A DNA stretch of 42,619 nt from Bacillota bacterium (GCA_021837545.1 JAKBFR010000007.1:1-42619), one strand, 5' to 3'; positions 28,163 through 38,660 are shown, counted from the first letter of the stretch. The notes: generated by a model from the letters alone, not told the origin. Program-made: numbers and translations.

Positions 28163-28205
28163 GGGACTGTGTATAATGAATTTTTATTCATTATGCAACA
28201 GCCCC
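28163..28205 (-). terminator. Terminator after the HAD phosphatase gene
   Basis: ATAATGAAT pairs with ATTCATTAT around a short T-rich loop, and the stem continues with GGG against CCC and mismatches between. It lies about 110 nt past the minus-strand stop at 28313. Confidence 0.55.
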
Positions 28206-28312
28206 ATTCTTATAATTTAATCAAAAAACCTTTAAACAAAATTTTGAAACTATTTCATTATGTAATATTGGTTTATTTATATATATTCCTACATTTTTAG
28301 TATAATAAATTA

Positions 28313-29173
28313 CTACAAATTAAAAACTTTATATATAGCCTTCGCAACTCCAGCATTATCATTTGTATCTGTTATATATTTCGCTATTTTTTTTATTTGT
28401 GGGATAGCATTTTCCATAGCAAAAGATACTGGAAATTCAGTGAACATTGAATAATCATTAAAACTATCTCCAATAACCATGACTTCATCTCTTCTTATCC
28501 CCATTTGTTCTGCAACCTTGGCTAATATAAGTCCTTTTTGTGCTTCCTTATTATTTATCTCTATATTTTTAGTGAAAGTTGAAGAAATAGCAAGCCTCTC
28601 TATGGCTTCTAATTTTCTTTTTACTTTTACAGTGGTTTGTTCATCATTATAAAAGGCTACAAATTTTCCAATTTTAATATCACTCTTTAAAAATTTATCA
28701 ATATCTTTAATATACTTTAAATCTAAAAAATGTGGATGTGTTTCTGCATATTTTATAGCTTCTTCAAAACTTGTTTTTGGATTAAAAGCTTTAATCCTAT
28801 ATGCAACTTCAGTTAATGCTTCTTTCTTAGTATTAACACTATATAATCCTTGATTAGTATAAATTTCAGCTACAATATTTTCTTTTATTATCATATCTAT
28901 AATTTGACTTGCTTCTTTTCTGTCAATATAAATTCCTTCTAAGACTTTTCCTTCTTCGTCTATATATTCTCCACCATTTAAAACTATACATTGACACTTT
29001 AAATCATTTTCATCAATTAATGGTTTAACATCTTCAAATCTTCTACCAGTAGCAATTGTAAATTTTATTCCCATTGATTCAGCTTTTTTTATAGCTTCTA
29101 AATTCTCTTTTGATATTTTATGATTACTGTTAAGTAATGTTCCATCCATATCTGATGCAATAAGTTTTATCAT
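28313..29173 (-). CDS. Cof-type HAD superfamily phosphatase
   Basis: The 286-residue HAD hydrolase probably dephosphorylates a sugar phosphate or related metabolite. It has motif I DMDGTLL with the nucleophile Asp (about residues 8-14), motif II in FTIATGRRFEDV, a C2-type cap (about 85-190) and motifs III/IV AQKGLILAKVAEQMGI and VMVIGDSFNDYSMF. I place the start at ATG 29173 because GGAGG lies 8 nt before it. An in-frame ATG at 29188 would put that site inside the coding sequence. Monocistronic by its terminator. Location among the GH1 genes suggests a link with phosphosugar overflow. Confidence 0.9.
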   Translation of the reverse strand: MIKLIASDMDGTLLNSNHKISKENLEAIKKAESMGIKFTIATGRRFEDVKPLIDENDLKCQCIVLNGGEYIDEEGKVLEGIYIDRKEASQIIDMIIKENIVAEIYTNQGLYSVNTKKEALTEVAYRIKAFNPKTSFEEAIKYAETHPHFLDLKYIKDIDKFLKSDIKIGKFVAFYNDEQTTVKVKRKLEAIERLAISSTFTKNIEINNKEAQKGLILAKVAEQMGIRRDEVMVIGDSFNDYSMFTEFPVSFAMENAIPQIKKIAKYITDTNDNAGVAKAIYKVFNL

Positions 29174-29653
29174 CTTTAATTCCTCCATATTAACTCACTT
29201 GTTGTCTAATATATAGATAACCAAATTTATATTTATGAATTTAACGAGTTTATTTCTTCATTCAATTATACTTATACTTTTAACATATATATTTTTATTA
29301 TATACCATAATAATAAAAAATAAGTGACTGTTTCAAAATAGAAATCTAATATATTTTATTTCTTCCTATATACTATTTAAAATTCATACTAAGTGTTTTA
29401 AAAAAATGTTGTTTTGAGTTCTTAATTTAAAGCCTCCATCTTTATTTACGCACCCTTGTGCGAGCCTATTTTTTATTCTTATAAAATTCTCTTTCTTTCA
29501 TTATTTTATAATATGTATTTTCTAAAAAAATTCATTAATATTAATTTATTCTGTAGTTTAAACAATTACAAATAAGTTATCTTTGCACACTCTGAATTTT
29601 ATTTTTCAGAACTTATATATAATTTTTTCATCCTTTTATATTACTATATTTTT
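29174..29653. other. AT-rich intergenic region upstream of the HAD gene
   Basis: This 480-nt stretch separates the HAD gene and the 27-bp repeat array. I see no ORF with a ribosome binding site. Scattered TCTGAATTTT words before 29600 resemble single degenerate repeat units. Confidence 0.5.
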
Positions 29654-29788
29654 AATTATTATCTAATATTTTATATTTTTAATTTCTATCCAATACTCTG
29701 AATTTTGAATTTCTATCCAATACTCTGAATTTTGAATTTCTATCCAATACTCTGAATTTTCAATTATTATCTGATATCCTGTATTTTT
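29654..29788. repeat. 27-bp minisatellite, five units
   Basis: Units start at 29654, 29681, 29708, 29735 and 29762, all exactly 27 nt. The three central ones are identical except for the last base (AATTTCTATCCAATACTCTG followed by AATTTTG). The outer two are diverged, with AATTATTATCT starts. The array ends 6 nt from the stop codon of the transposase-like gene. All frames contain stops, so the array is not coding. Confidence 0.92.
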
Positions 29789-29793
29789 AGTTC

Positions 29794-30654
29794 TTATGCC
29801 CCTATTTCTTTTATTCTTATAAATCTGTTTCCAAAAGATAAATACGATATTATATCCATATAATCAATCATTCTATCCAAATTAAATAGTATAAAAAGTG
29901 AAAGATATTCCTCTAAGTACTTTGTAGCAATTCCTTTGAAAGTGCTAATCCATTTCATTAAATTCATCATAATATATCCTACCCTATCATCTTCTTTTCT
30001 TTCTTTTACTATTTTTTTGTTATGTTCTTTTGCTTTTATAGCAATATATCTATCATTATACGCAACAATATGCGATTCTTTAGGGATTTTTGAATATATT
30101 TTTTCATCAAAGATTCTCCAATCCCAAAAGTCCTTGAATATTGGCATGACAAGCATTGAATCTTCATCCCCTTTTGCTGCTATAATCCAGATATTGCTTC
30201 TTCTCTTTTTTGTTATATTTCTGCAGCCTTTAAAATTTTCTATTATTATAGTTTTATTAATATGGACATCTCCGTGTAATTTATTTGGCATGATATCTAG
30301 TTTTAACCCATGTAAAATTTTATGTCTCCAATAAAATGCTGTTGCTAAATTTATATGTAATTTCTTAGCACAAAATCTTAATGATTTCTTTTTTATCATT
30401 AATTCAATAAATTCTATCCACTTATTTAGATCCTTCTTCGAATAACTCCATAGTGATTTTGTAGTATTAGAAAAAGTTTTCCCACATTCTTTACATTTGT
30501 ATCTTTGTATTTCCTTATATGAGCCATGTTTAATGTATTTTTTTGCACCACAAATTGGACAACTTTCAATCTTCTTATTTTTATAAATGTTTTCTTTTAA
30601 AAAATTATTTATATGCTCTCTTAATATCTTCGAATTTATCTTTTTTTGTATCAA
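29794..30654 (-). CDS. Degenerate IS1595/ISXO2-like transposase
   Basis: The 286-residue protein has an N-terminal zinc ribbon with C32, C35, C54 and C57 (CPICGAKKYIKHGSYKEIQ then RYKCKECGKTF). It is followed by a helix-turn-helix region with LRFCAKKLHINLATAFYWRH. C-terminal STFKGIATKYLEEYLSLF fits the end of IS1595 transposases. Where active members have an IDET motif with the first catalytic Asp, this protein reads HINKTI, with Asn133. A later acidic residue, D201 in AYNDRYIAIKA, is kept. Catalysis is therefore doubtful and the gene could be a relic or a domesticated protein. I found no convincing terminal inverted repeats. Confidence 0.75.
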   Translation of the reverse strand: MIQKKINSKILREHINNFLKENIYKNKKIESCPICGAKKYIKHGSYKEIQRYKCKECGKTFSNTTKSLWSYSKKDLNKWIEFIELMIKKKSLRFCAKKLHINLATAFYWRHKILHGLKLDIMPNKLHGDVHINKTIIIENFKGCRNITKKRRSNIWIIAAKGDEDSMLVMPIFKDFWDWRIFDEKIYSKIPKESHIVAYNDRYIAIKAKEHNKKIVKERKEDDRVGYIMMNLMKWISTFKGIATKYLEEYLSLFILFNLDRMIDYMDIISYLSFGNRFIRIKEIGA

Positions 30655-30916
30655 AAAAGTTCACCTCTTGCCTCTTTTTGTTTTCCATTAATATACATAT
30701 TGTAAGTAAGTATATACGTAATAATTGCAATATATCTTAACTCCTTTTAATACTTACCATATAATTCAATTTCTAAACATATTAACAACATTTATTTAAA
30801 ACACTAACTACGGAAATAAACATTAATATATATTTGTACATTATTCCTAATCTTCTTACTTATAACGTTAAGTTATTTATACAGTTTCAATTGTTATAAC
30901 TGGTCTATAGTGTAAA
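30655..30916. other. AT-rich spacer before the transposase-like gene
   Basis: This is the upstream region of the minus-strand transposase-like gene, whose ribosome binding site AGAGGTGAA lies at about 30660. It has no ORF with start signals. Confidence 0.45.
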
Positions 30917-30953
30917 AATGGGCTGTTGAAAAATAATCTTTCAACAGCCCATT
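30917..30953 (-). terminator. Intrinsic terminator after the third GH1 gene
   Basis: A perfect 15-bp stem, AATGGGCTGTTGAAA (30917-30931) with TTTCAACAGCCCATT (30939-30953), with a 7-nt loop. On the minus strand it is followed by a TTTTTA run. It is the best-formed terminator of the window. Confidence 0.9.
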
Positions 30954-30964
30954 CATTATTCTCT

Positions 30965-31036
30965 ATAATTTTACATTTATATTTTAAATTCAGTCTCTAT
31001 ATAATTTTACATTTATACTTTAAATTCAGTCTTTAT
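30965..31036. repeat. 36-bp tandem duplication near the third GH1 stop
   Basis: Two adjacent 36-nt units (30965-31000 and 31001-31036), beginning ATAATTTTACATTTATA, differ at two positions. They lie between the GH1 stop codon and its terminator, so they are in the 3' untranslated part of the mRNA. Confidence 0.85.
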
Positions 31037-31047
31037 ACAGTCTGTAT

Positions 31048-32610
<1,563 letters not shown>

Positions 32611-32614
32611 TTAG

Positions 32615-32666
32615 TGACACATTCTACCTTTTAGTTATTTGTTTTTTTATAAAACAAGTTGTTTCC
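32615..32666 (-). promoter_or_regulatory. Shared block with palindrome, copy B
   Basis: This block is similar to 27698-27750 over about 50 nt. The central inverted repeat is TTGTTTTTTTATAAAACAA (32639-32657). It is about 110-160 nt upstream of the third GH1 start on the minus strand. Same orientation and similar distance as copy A. Confidence 0.55.
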
Positions 32667-32688
32667 CATATTAAGATGTTAATAAGTG

Positions 32689-32733
32689 AACCCAGTATTT
32701 CTTTTGCATATATGCATTTAGAAATACTGGGTT
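32689..32733 (-). other. 14-bp hairpin after the second EIIC gene
   Basis: AACCCAGTATTTCT (32689-32702) pairs perfectly with AGAAATACTGGGTT (32720-32733), and the loop contains a TGCATATATGCA palindrome. The tail on the minus strand lacks T residues, so it may attenuate or protect the PTS mRNA end instead of fully terminating it. Confidence 0.7.
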
Positions 32734-32781
32734 TAACTAATTATATCTTTATTAAATAGTTGTATTTTTTATTAATAATTA

Positions 32782-34119
32782 TTATGCTTGCACATTATTT
32801 GTTTCTTGTACATTTTGTGCTGCTTGTTCATTCTTAAAGTTTATATTATCTTGTCTCTTAAAGAATGGAAGATAAATAAATATTGATAATGCTAAAACTA
32901 CGATTTGTAATATAGCTGTTCTAACTCCACCTACTAAAAGTCCTGAAATTGGCGCTGGAGTTGTCCATGGAACCATTACTCCACCAAATGGAGGTACTAT
33001 TCCTGTTGCAATTGCAAAATAAGTTATTATACCTGATAATGTTGGCGCAACTATAAATGGTATTGCCATAAATGGGTTCATTACAATTGGTGTTCCAAAT
33101 GTAATTGGTTCATTTATATTGAATATTCCTGGTACTAAAGCTAATTTACCTAATTGTTTACATTGTGCTGATTTTGCAAAGAATAACATACATATTACAA
33201 GTCCTATTGTCATTCCTGAGCCTGTTACTGTCATAAATTGATCTAAGAATTGTTGTGTTACTATGTGTGCTCCATTTGCTATTGTTAATTCTTTTCCACT
33301 TGTAACTATAGCTGCATTATCTAATGTATTTGATTGTAATATTCCTGACATTATTCCACTTACAATGGTTGCACCATGAACACCAAACCACCATAAGAAA
33401 GGAATCATAAATCCCATAACTAAAACTCCACCTAATGAATCTGTCATTCCTTGTAATGGTGTTTGAAGAATCTTGTATATCCATTCAATAAATGTTGTTT
33501 GCATTCCAAATTTAAATATACTATAAAGTACAGTTGCACCCAAAATTATAACTGCTGCTGGTATTAATGCTGCAAATGAAGTTGCAACTCCTTGTGGTAC
33601 ACCAGCTGGCATTTTTATTGTAATTTTTCTCTTCATAAACCATGAATACACTGCACCGACTACTAATCCTATAATAATTGCTGTAACCATGCCTTTTCCG
33701 CCAGTCCATGCTGTTGGTATAACATCACCTACCACTTCTCCGCTTTTAGTTGTTACAGAAGACGTAGTTGTTACCAAGAATACTACAAAAGATATTACGC
33801 CTGCGGATAGTGGTTCATATCCTTCATTTTGAGCATAAATATATGCTATTCCTATTGTTGTAATTAATGCTATTACATTGAATGTTGCTCCAAATGCTTT
33901 CCATAATGGATCTGTCCATCCTGCACCAAATATATTAGCTATTGCATCATTTAAAGGTTGATAAGGTATTTGAGCAAGTAATAAGAATAATGAACCTATC
34001 ATTGTTAAAGGTAATGTGTATAAAATTCCGTCTTTTAAAGCAATAACACCCTTCAAGTTAACAAATTTCATAACGACTGGTATTACTTTTTCATTTAAAG
34101 TTGTTTCGAATGATGACAT
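32782..34119 (-). CDS. PTS EIIC, lactose/cellobiose family (locus 2)
   Basis: The 445-residue membrane permease starts at ATG 34119, since AGGGGGAATTATATT is just before it and the upstream ATG at 34137 overlaps the ribosome binding site. MSSFETTLNEKVIPVVMKFV corresponds to the locus 1 protein. Family marks are FLWWFGVHGATIVSGIM, IANGAHIVTQQFLDQF, FNINEPITFGTPIVMNPFMA and a C-terminal helix VVLALSIFIYLPFF. It imports a beta-glucoside with the EIIA and EIIB encoded just upstream. The 216-nt gap to EIIB holds a strong hairpin. Confidence 0.93.
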   Translation of the reverse strand: MSSFETTLNEKVIPVVMKFVNLKGVIALKDGILYTLPLTMIGSLFLLLAQIPYQPLNDAIANIFGAGWTDPLWKAFGATFNVIALITTIGIAYIYAQNEGYEPLSAGVISFVVFLVTTTSSVTTKSGEVVGDVIPTAWTGGKGMVTAIIIGLVVGAVYSWFMKRKITIKMPAGVPQGVATSFAALIPAAVIILGATVLYSIFKFGMQTTFIEWIYKILQTPLQGMTDSLGGVLVMGFMIPFLWWFGVHGATIVSGIMSGILQSNTLDNAAIVTSGKELTIANGAHIVTQQFLDQFMTVTGSGMTIGLVICMLFFAKSAQCKQLGKLALVPGIFNINEPITFGTPIVMNPFMAIPFIVAPTLSGIITYFAIATGIVPPFGGVMVPWTTPAPISGLLVGGVRTAILQIVVLALSIFIYLPFFKRQDNINFKNEQAAQNVQETNNVQA

Positions 34120-34214
34120 AATATAATTCCCCCTCATACAATAAATTATGTGATATTATATTTAGTTTAATAATTACAAATGTATCAGATTTGTAATTAT
34201 TACTTTAAAGTCAC

Positions 34215-34267
34215 AAATTTCCATGTGATTTCATCATTAACATATACATTAAACCACATGGAAATTT
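34215..34267 (-). other. 13-bp hairpin in the EIIB-EIIC gap (locus 2)
   Basis: AAATTTCCATGTG (34215-34227) pairs perfectly with CACATGGAAATTT (34255-34267) around a 27-nt loop. It is placed like the 19239 hairpin of locus 1. No T-run follows, so RNA stabilisation or processing that sets the ratio of soluble to membrane components is likelier than termination. Confidence 0.7.
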
Positions 34268-34352
34268 CATAACTAATACTAACACTTCTAATTAAAAGCT
34301 TTTTACGCTTTCATTTATTATCTTCTTGTACCAAGAAACTGATAATTTTGTT

Positions 34353-34664
34353 TTATTCTTTTTCAGCTAGCTTCAATGCAAAATCTAATACCTTTGCTCC
34401 GTTCATCATTCCATAATCAACCATAGGTATCACAGCAACTGGAATTCCTTTTGGTTCACATATTTTTTTTGCTTTTGCTATTGTATATCCAACTTGTGGT
34501 CCCAGTAGCGCAACGTTTACATTTTCTAGATGCTTATCCATTTGACCTTCTGGGAATGCTTCAATATCTACTTCTATTCCTTTAGCTTTAGCTGCATCTT
34601 TCATTTTACTAACCAAAAGGCTTGTTGACATTCCTGCTGCGCAAAATAATCTAATTTTTATCAT
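34353..34664 (-). CDS. PTS EIIB, lactose/cellobiose family (locus 2, second EIIB)
   Basis: The 103-residue phosphocarrier has its phosphocysteine at C8 in IRLFCAAGMSTSLLVSKM. ALLGPQVGYTIAKAKKICEP and VIPMVDYGMMNGAKVLDFAL follow. It is a near twin of the EIIB at 19340. It lies 52 nt after EIIA and before EIIC in the standard order, so it is the probable partner of this EIIC, rather than the divergent EIIB at 35117. Confidence 0.93.
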   Translation of the reverse strand: MIKIRLFCAAGMSTSLLVSKMKDAAKAKGIEVDIEAFPEGQMDKHLENVNVALLGPQVGYTIAKAKKICEPKGIPVAVIPMVDYGMMNGAKVLDFALKLAEKE

Positions 34665-34716
34665 AATTTATTCCTCCTTGTATTCACAATAATTTTTTTA
34701 TAATAAAATTTCATTT

Positions 34717-35037
34717 TTATTTAACCAAAGTATTCACAATTTTTCTTAGTTCAATTATTTGCTCAATTAAATTCTTTTCTGTTATTGCTGTCATTAAGTG
34801 ATCTTGTGCATGTACAAATAAAACTGACATTTCTACTTTCTCGCCATTGGCTTCTTTATGAAGAAACATTGTTTGTCCATCATGAGCTTTTCCCAATGCA
34901 TCATTTGCTAATTCTAATTCCTTATCAGCTTCTTCATATTTTCCTTCATTTACATTATTAAGAGCCATGTATGCATGATTTTTGCAATCTCCAGCGTTAA
35001 TTATAATATTCATTATTGCCATTTCAAATTCGTCCAT
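34717..35037 (-). CDS. PTS EIIA, lactose/cellobiose family (locus 2)
   Basis: The 106-residue EIIA begins MDEFEMAIMNIIINAGDCKN and holds the active-site histidine in VLFVHAQDHLMTAITEKNLI. Length is normal. It is 79 nt after the first EIIB of the operon and 52 nt before the second, and very similar to the locus 1 EIIA (19751). It should take phosphate from HPr and may serve both EIIB proteins. Confidence 0.93.
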   Translation of the reverse strand: MDEFEMAIMNIIINAGDCKNHAYMALNNVNEGKYEEADKELELANDALGKAHDGQTMFLHKEANGEKVEMSVLFVHAQDHLMTAITEKNLIEQIIELRKIVNTLVK

Positions 35038-35116
35038 ATTAAATACCTCACTTCTAATTATTAAAATATTATTATTTTATTTTTAGGTTATACTAATTTA
35101 CCTTCTACGATTCCTA

Positions 35117-35419
35117 TTACATGTTTAAAGCATACTCTAATACTTTCTTTCCATTCATCATTCCATAGTCTACACTGTCTATTATTGAAATTTTTATTCC
35201 CTTATCAGCATACTTTTTTTTAAATTTATCTAATAAATATCCCACTTGCGGTCCTAGTAATAATATATCTGTATCATTTTCATATTCTCTAAATTTAGCT
35301 TCTGCTGTAGCTCTTATTTCTACTTCTATTCCTTTATTTTTAGCTACCTCTTCCATGTTTGAGAGTAACATACTTGTTGACATTCCTAATCCACAAATTA
35401 ATGTGATTTTTTTCATCAT
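35117..35419 (-). CDS. Divergent PTS EIIB, first gene of locus 2
   Basis: The 100-residue EIIB of the lactose/cellobiose family has its phosphocysteine at C9 in ITLICGLGMSTSMLLSNM. LLLGPQVGYLLDKFKKKYAD and IIDSVDYGMMNGKKVLEYAL follow. Its P-loop (CGLGMSTS) and middle region (EIRATAEAKFREYENDTD) differ clearly from the other two EIIBs, which both have C-A-(S/A)-G. It follows the sigma-54 promoter directly, so it is the promoter-proximal gene. A second EIIB in one operon could phosphorylate an EIIC encoded elsewhere, or act as a regulatory phosphocarrier toward the LevR-type protein. Confidence 0.9.
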   Translation of the reverse strand: MMKKITLICGLGMSTSMLLSNMEEVAKNKGIEVEIRATAEAKFREYENDTDILLLGPQVGYLLDKFKKKYADKGIKISIIDSVDYGMMNGKKVLEYALNM

Positions 35420-35535
35420 AATTTTCCTTTCTTAATTAATAATTCAATTACTATTGTTTCCATTCCTACAGTTTCTCCAATCTTTATCCACTTGTTTTAT
35501 TAGTTTTGTTTTAATTTTGTTATACTTATATATGA

Positions 35536-35551
35536 AGCAATAATCATGCCA
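35536..35551 (-). promoter_or_regulatory. Sigma-54 (-24/-12) promoter of PTS locus 2
   Basis: The minus strand reads TGGCATGATTATTGCT, fitting TGGCAY-N5-TTGC(A/T). It lies about 115 nt before the first EIIB start and beyond the terminator of the second LevR-type gene. Confidence 0.85.
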
Positions 35552-35594
35552 ACTTTAAGATTGAAATAAATTAATATACTTAAGAAGCTTAGCC

Positions 35595-35611
35595 AAGTAT
35601 TTTCAATACTT
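35595..35611. promoter_or_regulatory. Candidate activator palindrome of locus 2
   Basis: AAGTATTTTCAATACTT is a perfect inverted repeat (7-bp arms, TTC centre) about 45 nt upstream of the sigma-54 promoter. It is a possible binding site for the LevR-type protein. Unlike the candidates of locus 1, no shared word is evident. Confidence 0.35.
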
Positions 35612-35623
35612 TCTAGAAAAAAT

Positions 35624-35670
35624 AAAGGCTTTTAAAAAGCATAAATGTGTTTTACTTTTTAAAAACCTTT
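35624..35670 (-). terminator. Terminator after the second LevR-type gene
   Basis: AAAGGCTTTTAAAAAG faces CTTTTTAAAAACCTTT, and on the minus strand the stem is followed by ATTTTTTC. A second small stem, AAAACACATT (35672-35681) with AATGTGTTTT (35685-35694), lies just before it. Together they separate the regulator from the sigma-54-driven operon. Confidence 0.8.
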
Positions 35671-35729
35671 CAAAACACATTATCAATGTGTTTTATTATT
35701 TGTATATTAAAATAAATATTAATATATAT

Positions 35730-38411
35730 TTATATTTTAGTATTGAAAAAATTCATCAAACAACATATTTCATCATCTGAAATAATAATTGAATACTTAG
35801 TATTTATAGATGCACATGCATTCTTAACTATTCTATATAAATTAAAGTTGTTTTTTATATAATCTTCTTTTTCTTCAAATTCATCTATGATTTCTTTATC
35901 CTTAAGCCTATCTATCATACAAGCTACATGAAAAGTAATACCAATAAGAATATTAGTACTTATATTCACATCTAAAGCTTCAGTAACAGTTGTATTAAAC
36001 TTTTTTATGTCTTTTAACACCGTTATTCCATCAATATTCTTTAATTGACGATCTAATGTTTCTGCCATCTTTACATATGTTTTTTCTACATCGATAAGTT
36101 TTTGAATATCCTCAGTACAAGTCCCTTCCATAATATCATCTAACATAAATTGTGGATAATTTATATCTAATTCAAATGGACCGGCAAAGCAAATCAGTAT
36201 ATATTTTCTTTTTAGTTTTTCTATTCTCTCATAGATATTTTCCTTTCCTATAAAATTTAATGGAATTATTTCTATTAAATTTTTATCAAACGTTAAGTTT
36301 CTTTCTAGCAAGCCTTTTATTGTTTTAGCTCCACCCTCACCAGTCGTGCACACTGTTACTATTGCTAACTTTCTCTCTTCCTCCTCTGGTTTATAATCTA
36401 AAACATCATTATCATATAAGTTATTAACTTCTAAAGTTTCTCTATATATTTCATCTAAAGAATATCCAATCATGGACTTTCTAGTTGCTTCTAGCGCATG
36501 AAGAGTACTAGCTAATGGTATTGTTCTAGTTTTTACACTGAATGAAATCTCTATTTCTTTTCCAAATGTTGTAAGGGAACCCATATCTACTAAAAATAAT
36601 ATATCTGATTTTATTTTATGATCTCTTATATATTCTTTAGTCTTTTCCAATATATTTTTAGGTTTTTCTTCTATAGGTGCATTAATCCCAATAACATTTT
36701 TTGTTCCAAGAAGACCATTAACAGCATCTGCCATTGAGGTTGCTGTACTTACACCATGAGCTATTATTATTACTCTAACATCATTTTGTTTGTGTTTTAA
36801 ATTTTCATAATTATAGCTTAAAAACATAGCTATAAAACCAGCTTCATCAATTGGCATATCTATGTCAAGTTTTCTATCTATTATCTTTAAAGCATCCAAT
36901 GCTACGTTGAATTCCTTTTTATATTCTTCTCTTATACTATTTAATTTAGGATTCACAATCTTCCTATTTCTTCGTATTCTATCTATTGAATTACTAATAT
37001 GAACTGCTAGCCCATAATAAATTTTTTTATCTAACTTTATTGTAAGTTCATCTTCGCAAAATATAATAACTTCTTCTATTACCTTCATAACATCATCTTC
37101 TACAATATTTTTTATATTTGTCACATCAACTTTATCGCTAAAAGTATTCATATATTTCTTGAAGTAGTCTCCTATATCTCTTTCTATTTCTTCTTCAAGT
37201 TTGATGCCATTTATTCCCTCTCTCTTAAGCTCTCTCGTTCTTAAATCTAGCATTTCATAAATATTTTCATCATTTGTACGTTCTTCAAATATTATTCCTT
37301 TCTCATCCTTATCAAATATGCAATATCTTTTATTTATATCAATAAGCTTATTCCAAAGCTTTCTATGTTCTGTTTCCTTATAAAGACCTTCCCTAATATA
37401 TGATGGTAAATCCAAGCTACTCATTTTTATCTCATCTTTTCTATTGGATAATAAATCTGCATATGATTTAGCGCAAGCAAGTTGTATATCAGCTCTCAAC
37501 TGACCCACATTATTTTCACAATTATAAGACAAAAATGCTTTTATAGAATTCATAGATACTTTAATACTTTGTCCAAGTCTTCCTGACTCTTCCATCATAA
37601 ATTGTTTTATAAGATTGAATCTTTCCTCCATGCCTCTATCTTTTAAGGTTGGTATTGTTATTACCATAGGAATTCTTCGTGTAAAAGTTTTAAGTAAAGC
37701 TGTATCTGGATTTTCAGTAGTTGCTGTTATTATAAGCACTTTTGCATGCCTCTCACTTTCTGTTTCTCCAAGTCTTCTATATGCACCCTTGTCCATAAAA
37801 GTGAAAAACATTTCTTGCCCCTCTGCGGGCAATCTATGTACTTCATCTAAAAATAAAATCCCACCATCTGCTTTTTCTAATAACCCGACTTTATCAACCT
37901 CAGCACCTGTATATGTTCCTTTTTTAACTCCGAATAATTGTCCTAGCAGTAGTTGAGGATTATTGGCATAATCTGCACAATTAAATGTTATAAATGGACT
38001 TTCTAAATCCTTCATTTCCATTTCAACAGCATATTTGTGTATTAAAGAAGCAAAGGTTGATTTACCAACTCCAGTTTCACCAAGTAATAATATATTCATT
38101 CCATTAGGTGGATATAATATAGCCGCTTTTGCTTGCTCGACAGCTGAATATAAGCTTGGATTTGACTCTGAAAATTTATTTATAATTGATACATTTGAGA
38201 CAACGTTTTCTTTAATTACAGGTATGAATAATGTTGGTTTCCCCTTTATCTTAATAGCTTTTCCGTCTATTACTAACTTATTTAAATCATTACTTACATT
38301 TGCTCTATTAAGGTTCAATTCTTCAGCTATATAAGATGCTGAAATTCCTTCTTTATTAAATTTCACTAATTCTTTAAGTTTTGTAAATATTAAATCAATT
38401 CTCCTTATCAA
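35730..38411 (-). CDS. LevR-family sigma-54 activator with PRD and PTS-like domains (locus 2)
   Basis: The 893-residue paralogue of the locus 1 activator is encoded directly upstream of the operon it should control. The N-terminal winged helix is at about 8-60 (ISASYIAEELNLNRANVSND). AAA+ motifs are Walker A GETGVGKS (111-118) and Walker B ILFLDE (185-190). The sigma-54 contact loop reads GTYTGA (165-170), where the consensus is GAFTGA and the locus 1 protein has GAYTGA. C-terminal parts are PRD1 (GLAVHISNSIDRIR), EIIA(Man)-like (IIAHGVSTATSMADAV), EIIB(Gat)-like (IVTVCTTGEGGAKTI) and PRD2 (GITFHVACMIDRLK), each with its phosphorylatable His or Cys. Confidence 0.93.
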   Translation of the reverse strand: MIRRIDLIFTKLKELVKFNKEGISASYIAEELNLNRANVSNDLNKLVIDGKAIKIKGKPTLFIPVIKENVVSNVSIINKFSESNPSLYSAVEQAKAAILYPPNGMNILLLGETGVGKSTFASLIHKYAVEMEMKDLESPFITFNCADYANNPQLLLGQLFGVKKGTYTGAEVDKVGLLEKADGGILFLDEVHRLPAEGQEMFFTFMDKGAYRRLGETESERHAKVLIITATTENPDTALLKTFTRRIPMVITIPTLKDRGMEERFNLIKQFMMEESGRLGQSIKVSMNSIKAFLSYNCENNVGQLRADIQLACAKSYADLLSNRKDEIKMSSLDLPSYIREGLYKETEHRKLWNKLIDINKRYCIFDKDEKGIIFEERTNDENIYEMLDLRTRELKREGINGIKLEEEIERDIGDYFKKYMNTFSDKVDVTNIKNIVEDDVMKVIEEVIIFCEDELTIKLDKKIYYGLAVHISNSIDRIRRNRKIVNPKLNSIREEYKKEFNVALDALKIIDRKLDIDMPIDEAGFIAMFLSYNYENLKHKQNDVRVIIIAHGVSTATSMADAVNGLLGTKNVIGINAPIEEKPKNILEKTKEYIRDHKIKSDILFLVDMGSLTTFGKEIEISFSVKTRTIPLASTLHALEATRKSMIGYSLDEIYRETLEVNNLYDNDVLDYKPEEEERKLAIVTVCTTGEGGAKTIKGLLERNLTFDKNLIEIIPLNFIGKENIYERIEKLKRKYILICFAGPFELDINYPQFMLDDIMEGTCTEDIQKLIDVEKTYVKMAETLDRQLKNIDGITVLKDIKKFNTTVTEALDVNISTNILIGITFHVACMIDRLKDKEIIDEFEEKEDYIKNNFNLYRIVKNACASINTKYSIIISDDEICCLMNFFNTKI

Positions 38412-38660
38412 CTAATTCTGCCCCCTTATCCATTTACTTTCATAATAAATGCTCAGATTTAAAATTGAACTTATACTTGAAACATATATATTTATATGGT
38501 AAATACTCTTTTTTTAGTATTTTATTATAGATTTTAGCTCAAGGTATTTCTTCTAACTAGAATATTACCATATTAAGAAAAATTTATCTATTCTCATATG
38601 AATAATGATACTAATACGGTATTTGAATTGATTTTTTATCCAATACTTTATTAGTAAACA

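Noticed and set aside
29654..29788. CRISPR-like array
   Set aside because: Units of 27 bp follow one another with no spacers, and no cas genes are nearby. It is a tandem minisatellite.
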